A stretch of DNA of 64,000 bases, from the NCBI RefSeq assembly GCF_020184175.1, contig NC_065531.1, positions 73,502,604-73,566,603 on the forward strand, in the 5' to 3' direction. Within the stretch, counting starts at the first letter, position 1. The number at the start of each line of letters is the position of its first letter. The translations under genes were made by a program, and so were the position numbers. The DNA comes from Aphis gossypii. Lineage: Eukaryota; Arthropoda; Insecta; Hemiptera; Aphididae. Below the pieces are notes generated by a model. It was given only the letters and a program-made list of their open reading frames with translations. It made no database searches and was not told the DNA's origin. Positions 27,076 to 39,268 of the stretch are shown here, one piece after another.

Positions 27076-27349
27076 TTAAATGCTTGCGTGTCCTCTAATT
27101 AATAGGTCTTGTAAGTCCGACTTCGCGCAACCATAACATATGGCCCTTAAGGCCTCCCGAGAGCACTCCGAAAGACCGACAGTAACCGACGTTTTTTCTG
27201 TCGTGGTCGCACAGTTTCGTCCGTACCCAAGATAAAAATAAGAATACCTCTTCGTTATCGTACCGGGGCTCGGCTGCCTTTTCTTCTGCCTCCGTATCAT
27301 CGGAGTCACAATACGTTTCCGTTGTCATCGGTTCTGTGAAAGACGCCAT
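27076..27349 (-). CDS. Unrecognised acidic short protein or gene fragment
   Basis: The minus-strand frame opens at an ATG at 27349 and runs 84 codons to 27095. An overlapping frame is open to 27076. The start has good composition: Thr/Glu-rich, with an acidic CDSDDTEAEEKAAEP block, followed by a hydrophobic FLFLSWV and several Cys. The stretch is distinctly richer in G+C than the flanks, and the alternative frame keeps a protein-like composition at the end (SECSREALRAICYGCAKSDL), which suggests a frameshift between the two. I recognise no domain. It may be a single exon, a retrocopy or a decayed gene. Confidence 0.3.
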
Positions 27350-27420
27350 CGTTAATGACCGCTCCTCTGGACAAATTGTTTAGTTTAACATTTCGGTAAC
27401 CAGTTCTTCTGCAGTATAAC

Positions 27421-27461
27421 CTAGAGAGCCTAGATAATAATTTATTATATTGGCTCTCTAG
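27421..27461. repeat. 41-bp hairpin flanked by TATAAC direct repeats
   Basis: CTAGAGAGCC at 27421-27430 is matched by GGCTCTCTAG at 27452-27461, with an AT-rich centre. TATAAC occurs directly on both sides (27415-27420 and 27462-27467), which looks like the footprint of a minimal palindromic insertion. A related TAGAGAG/CTCTCTA palindrome lies at 31138-31161. Confidence 0.6.
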
Positions 27462-27704
27462 TATAACCTATTCCATTTGTATTATCGTTCGATGTATTAT
27501 TCGGCAGAATGTTGTCCGTTGTAACGATTTTTATTTATGTCGAATATATAAAAAAAATTTCTAATCAATCATACAAATTATTGGTGACGGAGCTTACCTG
27601 TTTAGGGCAATATCTTTTGTGTTATATGACACTCAAGATAAGGCCCAAGAAGTACATAAAAAAATAGTTACCTATATAATAGGTTAGGTTAAGGTTAGAC
27701 AAGT

Positions 27705-28976
27705 AAAAATTTCGTCAGTACTATTTTGAACGTTCTAGAGTAGACATCTCATAATATATCTAATATATATTATTAAGTCTCAAATCACATACAGTTCGTC
27801 GTATCCAAATCTGATAATACAGAAACACGAATTTAATGTTCAAAAGTCGATTTCAATTCGCAAAACGAAATCTTTGCCAAATATGGCAGTGGCGTATTTT
27901 CAACATTTTTCTGGAGGGGGTTCACAGTTTATGCATAATTAAATAATTTATATAAACTATGAAAACTATGTACCTATTGCCTTTATCACACATTATATTT
28001 AGCCATGACTTGGAAACTGTCGTTAAAATACACAGAATACCAATTTCTATACTTATTACTTTACTATACTGCAGAGATATGTAAACATAACACTAAGCCA
28101 GGCATGTCAAACTCAAAGTATCAATTGGGCCAAATATATTGGATAGTTTACTACAAAGGCTGCACATAAAAATTAACGAAAAAAGAATATTTTATACAAC
28201 ATTTTTCTATTTTATTCTTTACGTTTACAAAAACAGGAGGTACAAAAAGAAAACAAAAAATACGAAGAAACAACTACCTTCAAAAAAATTTACACTAACA
28301 TTAAAAAAAAAAACCATTTTATTTAATTAAGAGTAAGGTGACTTTATTTGACATTTCTTTTCTCCCATCAACTTTTCAATTTCAAGAGAAATATTATGAG
28401 ACAGAGTCACTTTTAATACTGAATTTAGATGTATCTCAAATGAAAATAGTTGCTCACAATCACACATTGGTAAGTACTACTAAACATAAAAATAATTTTA
28501 CTTGTGAATTTAAAAGTTTCTACATATCGTACTGGCACAAATTTGTAAAAATCAGGTACACCCCCTCATTAAATTTGTTTTTTAAATTTAAATCATTTTA
28601 AATTTCAATATTTTATTGTGTTAATTTTATTTTTATTTTTTTTTTTTTTACCAATTAAAATTGGAAGCCGTGAGCTGCGAAAAATGAGCTAAGGGCCGCG
28701 TGTTTGACATGCCTGCACTAAACCATGAATCGACCATTGAAAACTCAAAGACTATTATAAAATCAAAATCAATGACGAATATGGAATTAACATATAACGA
28801 ATCGGAATTAATAAAAACACCGGAGAATTCGGAAATTGTAGCGGAGAAAGAATGCTCACAAGAAAATTTTGGGAGTTCCGAACAAGAAACGGCAAACGCC
28901 GTACAAGCGATTTAAACGATTTTTCAAGCGCATGATGTGTTGTTGCTGGTGCAAAATTAAAACTATTTGTGTTATT
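27705..28976 (+). pseudogene. Broken copy of the S-x-P-N repeat / basic-Cys tail gene family (copy B)
   Basis: This is the plus-strand arm of an inverted pair with 29261-29860. About 70 bases of upstream flank also match. The first segment (27775-27890) aligns with the start of the opposite copy, but its initiating codon is AAG at 27775-27777 where the partner has ATG. It contains SYPNL and TKSLPNMAV. Unrelated DNA, including a hAT-type element at 28099-28715, then separates it from a second segment (28716-28976). That segment encodes ESTIENSK, SMTNM, a KTPENSEIVAEKE block and, after one extra T in a T/G run near 28870, the tail YKRFKRFFKRMMCCC in another frame. So the copy has lost its start, carries an insertion and has a frameshift. 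The tail closely resembles the end of the intact gene at 41296-42027. Function unknown. Confidence 0.65.
28099..28715. mobile_element. Non-autonomous hAT-type transposon inserted in copy B
   Basis: Ends are CAGGCATGTCAAACTC on the left and the inverse of CAGGCATGTCAAACAC on the right, a 14-bp perfect terminal inverted repeat. CACTAAGC precedes and CACTAAAC follows, an 8-bp target duplication with one mismatch. Eight-bp duplications and CAGG-type ends define hAT elements. Length is about 617 bases with no transposase seen. The opposite pseudogene copy has CACTAAAC uninterrupted (about 29489-29496 on the minus strand), which marks the empty site. Confidence 0.8.
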
Positions 28977-29260
28977 TTTTTTTTTTTCATTTATATTTTA
29001 TAAAATGCTCTAGCGACTATGCATAAATTAATACAACATTTTAATAATAATCAGCTAGTATAATTAGTGAACTTTGTTTTGTGCATCAGAAGTATAAAGA
29101 TTATTATAATATACCAGGCATACCATGTAAAAAAAATTACCTGTTCTATATTACAATAAACCCTCTGATACATAAAACAAAAACCCACTAATTAAACTAT
29201 AGCTATTATTTAGTATTAACCTATAATATATTATCTACTATTAACCTAACACAAATAGTT

Positions 29261-29787
29261 TTAATTTTGCACACAGCAACAACACATCATGCGCTTGAAA
29301 AATCGTTAAAACCGCTTGTACGGCGTTTGCCGTTTCTTGTTCGGAACTCCCAAATTTTCTTGTGAGCATTCTTTCTCCGCTACAATTTCCGAATTTTCCG
29401 GTGTTTTTATTAGTTCCGATTCGTTATACGTTAATATCATACTCGGCATTGACTTTGCTTTTATATTAGTCTTTGAGTTTTCAATTGTTAATTCGTGGTT
29501 TAGTGCGCCATATTCGGCAATGATTTCGTTTTTTTAATATGGTTCAATTTTTGAATCGTGCCTTCGTGTTTCAGCGTCAAATTTGGACAAGACACCCTAA
29601 ATTTTTTGCTATGTTCAAATGTATTACTTACACCCGTGTTTTTTGTCTTTTTTTCCAATTCATGATATGTCACTGCCATATTTGGCAATGATTTTGTTTT
29701 TTTAATATGATTCAATTCTAGAATCGTGCATTCGTGTTTCTTCAATGTCAGATTTGGACAAGACAAGGTTTGTACGATTTTAGACAT
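29261..29787 (-). pseudogene. Broken copy of the S-x-P-N repeat / basic-Cys tail gene family (copy C)
   Basis: Starts with ATG at 29787 and stays open for 95 codons to 29500. The translated part has two tandem units, each SCPNLTLK..H.....LNHIKKTKSLPNMA (residues 9-38 and 66-94). A stop then follows because of a likely one-base loss near 29500. In the shifted frame the homology to copy B continues: ELTIENSK, SMPSM, the KTPENSEIVAEKE block, KKRQTPYKRF, a further in-frame stop, then RFFKRMMCCCC and the terminal stop at 29261-29263. It is therefore a pseudogene with one frameshift and one internal stop, less damaged than copy B. The sequence lacks introns. No signal peptide or membrane segment is apparent; the basic tail with clustered cysteines could attach to a membrane, which is inference. 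Confidence 0.65.
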
Positions 29788-29952
29788 GTTAAATTGATTT
29801 TATACTCCAGATGAGATCTCTAACGTTCAAAATAGAACTGACGAAATATTTGTCTAGCAAAGATAAATAAATATATTTTAACACCGAAAAATCATTTCCT
29901 TGACGACAACATTTCTATTGTTTTTATGGCGAGAATATATTTACACGTAAAT

Positions 29953-30540
29953 AGCTAACCCCGTGCACTTCGTTGCCCGTTAAAAATTCCAATTATGTAA
30001 TATGATTTAAACTTTGTTTAATTTTTTTTTAGTATTCAGTTTAACGATGTTCAAAACTTAAATACATATATTCATTGACTATTTTTAACCTCAAAAAACT
30101 TAGCACCACTTTAAAATGCTTTCTTATTGCACATCTATGGTACAAATATACCGTGTAAATACAAGCCTCTACCTATCATTGTCCAGTCTTTACGTGTATG
30201 AGTCAGTTAGTCAGATTATATTATAGCCATTAGCTTGGGATGAGACGATTTTTTTACAATTATGCGAGCAGTATTTTATTATCAGGTAGGCAATCCACCG
30301 GTTGTGGATTGTGAACTCCGCGAAATGTGTGCGTAATTTTATAATTTCTAACCCTAAAGTTTCAAAGTTACGAGTAGGTATATCAATTTTTTTACTACGA
30401 TGGATTAGATCGTGGTCTCGTGGTTTTTTATATGGTTGGAAATTGGAATAACAATCTGACTTATGTGTTAACCGCTTTATTATTATATAACTAATTATTA
30501 TTAAAAACCAACAGCAACCATTTATATATGTTATATTTAA
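29953..30540 (-). mobile_element. Helitron remnant
   Basis: The left border, read on the minus strand, ends in TTAACGGGCAACGAAGTGCACGGGGTTAGCTA, the same 3' terminal pattern as inside the 25631-26927 element. Further in, a TTATCAGGTAGGCAATC block followed by a short palindrome around ACCGGTTGTGGATTGT (30281-30315) matches 25919-25955. The terminal CTRR has decayed to CTAT, and the 5' TC end is not found, so the right border is approximate. Confidence 0.5.
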
Positions 30541-30814
30541 AACATAAAAATGTTAGTGATCAATAATGAAAAAATTAGGTAGGTACTAATACAAATTTAT
30601 TAACTTATATTATATATTTAACGTATACTTTGATGTATAATAAGCTATTCTCATAAAATTATTAAATGTAATATAAACAGATCCACAGTAGTATGGTCAA
30701 TAAGATACCGAATCAATAATTAAGTGTGTTCATAGTGATAGTTTTACAATTGAAGTTAAATAACATAATACGTAATAATTGTATAGAATTGTAAGTTCCA
30801 AAAAAAAGCGTGGT

Positions 30815-31136
30815 CAAAGTGGGTATCGCTCTGCTGTACATTAGGTGCCGTGTATACCACTATTATATATTATAATTTATAAGAGTATTAAATTTGAATC
30901 CAATGAATCACTATAAGACTAACTTTGAGGAACTTTGTATTAAATTTTCAAGTATTTGAGTATTTGACTCATCCAAAAAAACTTTATCAATATTTATAAA
31001 AAAAAAAAAAAAACTAAACAAAAACGAATATTTCCAATGCCTATAAATAGCCTTAAAATAAGTGAAATATTTTGAAAATTAAATCATATAAAAAAAACCA
31101 ATCAAAATAACTGGTGAAATTTTCAAGTATTTACAA
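30815..31136 (-). repeat. Unclassified interspersed repeat, copy 2 (truncated)
   Basis: Starts at the left with TCGCTCTGCTGTACATTAGG and shares ATTAAATTTGAATCCAATGA with the 16786-17447 copy. The other end of the family is missing; the sequence stops at the palindrome next to the MITE at 31170. Confidence 0.5.
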
Positions 31137-31169
31137 CTAGAGAGCCTATAAAGCCTCTCTATCTACAAC

Positions 31170-31332
31170 CATAGGCGCCCAGAAGGGAGAGGCAAGCTGG
31201 GGCATTTGTTCCCCCCCCCGGCTTTTCAAAAATATGTTTTAAATTGAACGTTATAAGATAGGTAAATTACTATTTATTATATAACAAATCAAACATTGCC
31301 CCCTCCTAGAAAAATTTCTGCGGGCGCCTATG
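31170..31332. mobile_element. hAT-type MITE with exact 8-bp target duplication
   Basis: Terminal inverted repeat CATAGGCGCCC at both ends, flanked on both sides by TCTACAAC (31162-31169 and 31333-31340). It is 163 bases long, contains a C-run at about 31212-31220, and is too short to code for transposase. The exact 8-bp duplication supports hAT-type mobilisation. Confidence 0.85.
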
Positions 31333-31340
31333 TCTACAAC

Positions 31341-32145
31341 ATATACTTATTCAATAGGTAGGTAATAACTAGTAATAAATTTGGAAAATAGGAAAAATAT
31401 TCAAGGATACTCTAAAGTAACCTAGCAATACAATTTTAAAATTTCCTTAATTATTTTTTTTTCCTGATCAAAAATTTAAAAAGCAATACAATGTTACTCA
31501 AAATTTGTTCGTGTAATTTAAAAATATCACAAATATATATCCAGTTTTTTTTGAAAAGTGTTCAAATTATCTGTATCAAATGCTCAGAATTATTTTTTGT
31601 AAGTATAATGTATATAATTAAACTCATACTCATTATTAAATTCAAAACCATTTTCACTTCTACTACAAAAATATTTTTAAAATTTAGTAAATTATAAATC
31701 ATTATTTTATCCAACTTATCATGAGGTATCTTTAAAACACAATTATGATTTTCGAAAATATATATTTTTATATGAACACTGAACAGTAAAAACTAAAAAG
31801 GTATTTGAAGTTAAAATCAATACAAATAATTATTTAATTTAAAAATATACAATATATGTTTTTTACAAATTATAATATTAAGTATAGTGCAAGAGTATAA
31901 AATAATTATTTTCAATAAATATATAGAATAAAAGATACTTGTTTACTTACAACAAATTGTAAAAATATTTAAAAAAAAAATAACCATTTATATAAATGGA
32001 AAATTTAAAAATATAAATAATGAAAAATTAATAACTGTATAATTGATATGAAAAAAATAAATTAAATAACAATTTGATATAACATTCAGTCTATTATGGA
32101 AAATACGCGAGGAACATTAGCAAATGATGCAGTAAAATATATTAT
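31341..32145. other. AT-rich intergenic DNA and BTBD9 3' flank
   Basis: The part next to 32146 is the 3'-UTR side of the minus-strand BTBD9 gene. I found no canonical AATAAA on that strand close to the stop, so the polyadenylation site is not placed. Confidence 0.5.
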
Positions 32146-35100
32146 TTAAGCAGTCTGGCTGCCTACTACTGTTGTTGAAGTTTCTGCTGCAGAGGTACTA
32201 ACCACTGACTCAGGCTCTTCCGATTCATTAATGTTCTAAAAAACAAAATAATAAAAATATTTATATTTTTCAAACATAAATAACTAACAATAGATAATGT
32301 ATAAGTATTTATATGTAAAATTTTTAAATATTATTCAAAAACATCAAAGAATATTATAACCTAAATACTGTATTTATAGTACATTATGATCAGTAAAAGG
32401 TTAACATTTGTTGACAATTGGATTTATTTCAATATATAATATTATGCATAAAACAATACATAAATACAGTTCAACTTATTTTACGATCCGAATAATTTAA
32501 GATTCTACGACTTTAAATACTTGAGCCAGATGCACAATTTATATCAAATCCATAATCTGAAGATATTGAGACCAGAGAGAATGAAATTGGGAGTTTTTTA
32601 ATCTTGATAAACAATTTTGAAAATGGAAATAAAGGTTACAGAATAGTTCAATATTTAAGATTACCTTAGAGTTTTTGAAACATGCAAGTACTTAAAAATA
32701 ACCAAATCTACAATTGCCTTTCGTATAACTTCATTTTTTTTCAACTTGATCATGTAAATCAACATTTTTGAGTATGAAATACTAAAATACCTAAGAACAA
32801 ATATTAGTTAAGAATTACAAACAGTAATTTGGATTCAAGTTTACGAGCAACTTATACCAGAATTCTCAAAACTTACAGAAAATCAAAGATAAGCCAAATA
32901 TTACATTAAGAAATATATATATATTTTTTTTTAACTTTTTCTCACGTATTATTAATATATTGAATTATTACTAAGAAGGAACAATAAATAATTATTGTTC
33001 AGAGTTAAGACCTTTTTTTTTCTCATCGAACAAATCTCTTCCTAAAGACATAAATTCATCTAGATGTCGATCAGCAGAGACTTAAACATTTTAATGTAGC
33101 TCACTTGTTTGAAAAAGTTTTATGACCCTTGGTATAAACATAATAAAATGTATATGTTACGCATAGCTGCTTGTTTTCATTAAGCATACATACTGTACAC
33201 TTTTCATTATCAATATATTAATATATTATTTTTGTATGTTTATCATCATTTTAAAACTGTTATATTTTATAAAGATCTACGAGCAGCTATGCCATACTCA
33301 TAAATAACCAATTTTTCTCAAGAATATAATACCAAACTAAGTTTTTATTATAATAAATAGATAATATTGCATTTCAAATAATAATATTAGCAGTACTTTA
33401 ACTTACTAATCTATTTGCTACTTGTAAGTTAGAAATTTCCTGTTCAACTTCAACTGTATTAGAGTCTATAGGAACTTGAGCTGGTGCCTCCAGATGAACA
33501 CAGTGAAAAACCTTTGAAGAAAAAATTGACCATTAAAATATTATGTAATAAGAGTATTATTTTTAGTAAATTCTAGATTGGGTCTTACCTCATTAGCTGA
33601 ATTATAAGTACCAGTAATACGAATAAATACAATAGGTCGAGGGTTGAACTGCAAAAGTTGCCAAGATCGAACAAGCTCTTTTGATTTATCAATTATCAAT
33701 TCCCAATCCCACATGTTAACTGACACTTCAACATAATAACTATAATAACGATCGTCACAATCCCAAAGTAGCATTCTGTAAAATCATTAAATCATTAGTT
33801 TTATAAATATTTTAAAAACTTAATAATGTTCCTTTGGAAACATCAACAACCAAAACTTTTAGTGTATGTTGCTGATACGCCTAATGGATTTAATTTAGCT
33901 CTTAACTATAAGTAAGTTAGCAATCACTTAAAGCTTAACTCAAAGAATAGTTGTAGCATTTAACTGTAGAATAATTAATAACTACCTCATTGAACTAAGC
34001 ATATAGGGTTGACCAAGTTGAACGAGTATACATCCAGAACCCAACTGATGGCATGTGTAACCGCAATCCCAGTCATAATCTTTACAATTGCCATCCAATA
34101 GGGAATTTCGACAACGACTAACTCCATCAATCACAATGGCATTCTTATCCATTGTAGCAACATTAAATTTTGGTACTAGAATTCAATAAACCTATTTAGA
34201 ATATGTACACTATTCCAAACTACTTTACAAGGTATAATATATTTATCATATTTTTAGGATTTTTAAGTTTATATTTTAAAAATGTTTAGTATATAATTGA
34301 AATAAATTTTTAATTAATATTTAATTGAGAATTATTGTTTTAAAATGGCTTAATAAGTAAATCAATTATAGATATGAGAAAAATAGTAAAAACGATAATG
34401 TAATTCATATATTTATTGTTTATAATTATAAATAACAATGTTAAAATGTAAACATAAAAAAAAAAAAAAACAGTTATTTTTCAACATACAATCTATTAAG
34501 TCTATAGCGATCTCTAATATATTTAAACATTTTTAACTATTATAACTCTAATGTCAGAACTTGAAAGACTGGCTTATGTTTAAGTTCAAGTTATTTACTA
34601 GTGTTTGCCTACTTTATGATGAGATTATTAACTTGTAATACCTATTGGCTAGATTTTTTTTTGATTTTTTTATCATATATCATATTACTTTAAAAAAATG
34701 TTTTCACTTTATTAATTAAATTAATATAGGTAGATTGTATATACTTAGTAATATTCTGTAAAAATCTTATGATAATTAACAATTATATGGTGCAAACTAT
34801 ATATATTCTATTCATTAAAATACACATACCTACTAATCCTTTTTCAATGTTTACTAAATCCATTTCTTCAGAATTATACATTATTTCCATTGAAACTGTA
34901 TGGAAAGATTTATTAACGGTATTATTGGTACCAACGATACGAATGTATTGCACTACCCGAGGATGTATCCACAAACGCTGTGTTGATCGACAGTAATAAT
35001 TTGAATGATCAATGACACGCACCCAATCATGTTGATCCATTGATACTTCGATATAATAAGAATAGGACCTTCATTACAAACAAGTAAATAAATCATGTAT

Positions 35101-38100
35101 TTTTAATTTGAAAATATTATTTATTACTTTACCTAAGATCCTTATCCCATAGATGCATTTTTATATAATTTATAATTGAAGGATGACCAAGCTTTATCAT
35201 AATACCACTGTCGCTTTCATTTATTAAATGTCTAGTACAGCCTCGTTCATGATCATGCCCATTAGAATCAGATTCTAATAATGCTGAACGCATTTCTCCC
35301 TGCATAACCTGAGCACCTTGTGAAGGATGGGCAATATTTAGGTTAGGTTCTAAAATAAAATAAAATTATTTAAAATTATCAATTAATAAAACAAAGTATT
35401 ATTTTAAAAACTAATCAATATTTGCATACTTAGCTGTCCTCTAAATTTGAGTTTGTGTGAAGGTAATGTATTTCGTAACTGTATGGCATCCAAAATGTTG
35501 TCAGAACTAACAAGTTGTGATTCTCTCACAACTGAAAGTAATTCATCCAAACTCATCAAGGGATATCTGACGGTAGATAAAACTTTAATTTTCGCTTCAG
35601 GATCTTCATCATCTTGATTTGCTTTAATCCAACGACAAACCGCACGAAATATATCCAATTCATAAGCATACAATGAATCTCTATTAAGTACTTCTTGAAG
35701 TGCTTCCTAAAGACAATAAACCAATTATACCTATCGTACAACAAAATCTAAATTATCTTTAATAACTTACGGGTGAAAGAGATAAAAAAGATTCAGATTG
35801 AAGTACATCCAATGCGTGAGAGTCTATAAAATTCAACGCTTCAATAACTAAGTCTTCTTGCTGATATAAACGTGCTGCACCAAACATGGAGCATGCATTA
35901 TAAACATTGATATTACTGCGTAAATATTTGCACAAAGAAAGTTCCAAATTTGTAAAACCAAATAAATTTGAAAGACTAAATATTTCTAAAATTACTTCAT
36001 CCTAAAAAATAACAATAAAACAATAATTAATTACTATTTATAAATTGTGTATACAATTTTGAATACCAAAAATTCACCTTTAATATACTTAAGTTCATAC
36101 GCCCCGAATAAATATACTCGAGAAGTTTTTTAAATGAATTTATCGAAGCTTCAGTGATTTCCACTTCTGATTGATGAGATTCTTTTAAACCACCATACAA
36201 CAATGCTCTATAAATTGAACAAATAATCAGTTAAAGTATACAAAACAAGATTTATAATTTTGGCTTAAAATATTTTTTAATAAAATTCAAATAGGTACTT
36301 AAATAAAAATAATAAAAAAAAAAAATTATTTATAAAAATATATATAATACAATAATATTGTAATAATTTAATGGTATTCTAACTATTATAACAGTTCGTT
36401 AAATAAATATAATATTAAGAAAATATATTTACTATGAAATATTATAATATATTATGCAATATGATACATTTATAAGCACCACATCATGAATTAAAAATAT
36501 CTTTATTGAATACCTACATCACAGTTAACTGCGGAACATTATAAATTATTTAATTATTGTTATTATTGTTTTTAATTTAATTATTAGGCAACATAAATGT
36601 TTAATAAACAATTATCCAATAAAATTTGATAATCTTTAAATATATGCCCACAGATAATAAGTACTAATTATTTCCATTCATGTTTAATACATTTATGAAA
36701 CGATTTAAAACAATAACAAATAAGGTATAATATAGTATTATTATATTGTTTCTTTCGACAGACTTAAAAAAAATATATACTCAATGATATCTTATTGTGT
36801 ACAGCTTATAATTAGTTACATTTGGCGATTAAAAGTTAACATTTTGAAGAAGATCCAATAGATATTTGGCTAAAAGTCAAAATTTCAAGGTACATTTGAT
36901 ATTTGTAAGTCATAAGTCTAATAACCATTATTATTTGTTTCCTTAGAGCTTATCTGAAATTTAAAGTTAATTTGGATTATTGCAAATCCAAGAAACAAAG
37001 TTAATGAAGTTTAAAAAAACTGTATGCAATTCTTACCATAATTTTATGAATAATTATTTTAACAAAGAAAACTCATTATGCTTAAAAGTATATGATTATC
37101 AACCTCAAACTATTTACCAGTGTAACTGTCAAATTTTAATAAATGAAAACTCATTGTTGAAAATATAAAAATAATAATTCTAATAATAAAATATTTTTTT
37201 AATTAAATTTAGCTTAGTAAAATAACCAATGCCTACTAAAATTTTTTATTAAATTACTTAAACTAATATAATACTAAATTGTAAAAAATGAAAATTGGAT
37301 TGTCTACATTTATTCATTTTCAAACAAAAATTATTATATCGATAACTGTTATTGCATAAATATTTGACTTATTTGTAACTTTTAGTTTTTAAAAATTAAT
37401 GGGAATTTCCTACTTTTGACAAACATGAAAAAAAACCACATCATAGTAAATTTATTACATTCAACACTCAGCGCCGAATCTAAAAAAATTTTAAACTAGG
37501 AATCAGATAAACAATATATAGTGCTAATTAAAACTTTAAAAACAACAATTTTAGAAAGTAAAATTCTCTTACTTCAATATTTACATTTGATAAAATAATA
37601 TCTCGAATAGGATTATATAAAGAAAACTAATGAAACAAAGCATTAATAAAAATTTTATAAAGACTAAACATTATTAGTTTAAATTAATTATTATACAAAT
37701 ATAATAATTGAGTTCAAAGTCTATAAAATTGCATAGGTATTAAGTATCTAAAAAGTCAAAAATATTTGATCGATTATCGTAATTAATAAATAGTATAAAG
37801 TCTTCACGAATCACAGTAAATGTTAATAACATAAATTAATGATATTATAAAATATTGTTTAAATACTGAAAAAATTATCAATCATCATAAAATTATACTT
37901 TAATCTAAAAAAATAATAATGATAAGTACACAAATGACAATAATTGAGAAATTTAGTACACAAATCCATTAAAAAAATGCTTTAAATACAATAAAGACTT
38001 CAACTCATTATTTTTAAACTAAATATTTGTATTATTGTTTAATTTTATGATTTTTGTATAAAAATGTAATTTGAATAAATATTGTTGTTTTCCACAATAT

Positions 38101-38930
38101 GAATACAAGGTAAACAACTATTTAAAAATGACATGGATAATTTTTAAAAATATTTTAGTTCCATTTACTTTCAATGCATAAATAGTGAAATGTATTAATA
38201 GTATTATATTTAATATACTAAGTTTATATACCTAAAATAATCGCTTCTTGAAGCCAACACTACTCTGTGAGCATGGAAACGTTCACCATTTACTACCAAC
38301 ACAACATCAGAAAACCTATAAATCAAAAAATTATAGTTAAAAATCTACAAAGTTGAACATAAATTATTTTTTATTCCTTAATAAATATGTAATTTATAAA
38401 ATAATTAACATTAATTTTAACCAAACAAACATAGGTAATTGAAAATACTATATTAATTAAAATGTAAAATGCAACTGACATTACCTATTACTCACCAGCT
38501 ATAAATTAAATGAAGATTTTATTAAAATTAACAATCTCATTATTTTTTTATTACCCAAGTGTTTTTTAAAATTGTAAAATTTAAATGAATAATTAAATAT
38601 TTATAAAATTATTATATTTTCAGCAAATACACAATAATGCCAAATATATTAAAAAATGTACTAGCAAGTTGTATTTAAACATAATCCAAGATTAATTTTT
38701 ATAATTGATTCATTTGAGACGGAAATAATAGGTATCTGAATGATAATAAAATGCATTTACCTGTCATTAAGATAGAGAGTGCCGATGTCATTGGCCAAAA
38801 AATGAGCATGGTCTATTTGTTCGTAACTGTGTTGTTTTTCAATAGACGTAGGTGATTTAGTATCAACTGGACTACGATTTCCACCATTTCCAGTGTCAAC
38901 CGTACCATCTGCTAAATGTTGACCGCTCAT
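32146..38930 (-). CDS. BTBD9: BTB/POZ domain-containing protein 9
   Basis: Eleven coding exons join in frame to 639 residues: 38761-38930, 38232-38315, 36078-36207, 35771-36001, 35430-35706, 35133-35349, 34830-35068, 33986-34175, 33589-33775, 33407-33511, 32146-32235. All have GT donors and AG acceptors, and the phases agree throughout. A variable N-terminus (1-45) precedes the BTB domain (about 46-150; DVVLVVNGERFHAHRVVLAS, then ALLYGGLKES). Next come a BACK domain (about 155-290; FRAVCRWIKANQDD, SLDELLSVVRESQLVS) and two discoidin (F5/8 type C)-like domains (about 305-445 and 455-590) with the hallmark RIVGT and LLWDCDDRYYSYYVEVS. The protein closes with a Ser/Thr-rich tail. Order and length match animal BTBD9 (about 610 residues), which is thought to serve as a Cul3 ubiquitin-ligase adaptor and affects dopamine and iron physiology and sleep in flies and mammals. 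The chosen ATG at 38930 is the first in the exon. Intron 2-3 is about 2 kb; the others are mostly short. It looks fully functional. Confidence 0.95.
36208..38231. other. Large intron of BTBD9
   Basis: This 2-kb AT-rich intron lies between the two exons that encode the BTB domain. It holds only a random-looking frame (36980-37168). I see no transposon ends or nested gene in it. Confidence 0.7.
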
Positions 38931-38968
38931 CGCACCACTGCGATGAGTGTAGAACACAGGGCCGTATG
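38931..38968 (-). other. BTBD9: 5'-UTR part of the first BTBD9 coding exon
   Basis: On the minus strand a TTTATTTCTGCAG acceptor ends at 38969, directly before this piece, so at least one non-coding exon must lie upstream, probably within 39270-39330 or the GC-rich stretch beyond. The frame is open through this piece without an ATG before 38930. Confidence 0.55.
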
Positions 38969-39268
38969 CTGCAGAAATAAATATATATTAGCATACATTT
39001 AAATGATGAGAGCAAGAGTGAACAGAATAATAAAAAGACAATCTATATAGAATATCTTTATTATTATCATTATTATTAGATGGGTATAACGACACATTGT
39101 AGTCGGTCAGTACTGGGCAACGGTCAAAGAACGCAGTAGACCGAACACCGCAGACGTACTCATCTCTTTCGAGTTCAGTTTCAAGATGCGTCGGCGATGG
39201 TGAAGAATATTTTTTTGTTGTTGTCTGATCAACGACCGGACTACGAATGTGCACTGTGCTGAACACAT

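Noticed and set aside
28139..28601. Two short plus-strand frames
   Set aside because: Both lie inside the hAT-type element at 28099-28715 and are AT-rich random sequence without transposase motifs.
34769..34996. 75-codon plus-strand frame
   Set aside because: It is antisense to a BTBD9 exon encoding the first discoidin-like domain.
38757..38957. Longer N-terminus of BTBD9 starting at a GTG at 38957
   Set aside because: An upstream in-frame GTG is not a plausible start; the first ATG at 38930 gives an N-terminus like other BTBD9 proteins, and the acceptor at 38969 shows the upstream part is UTR.
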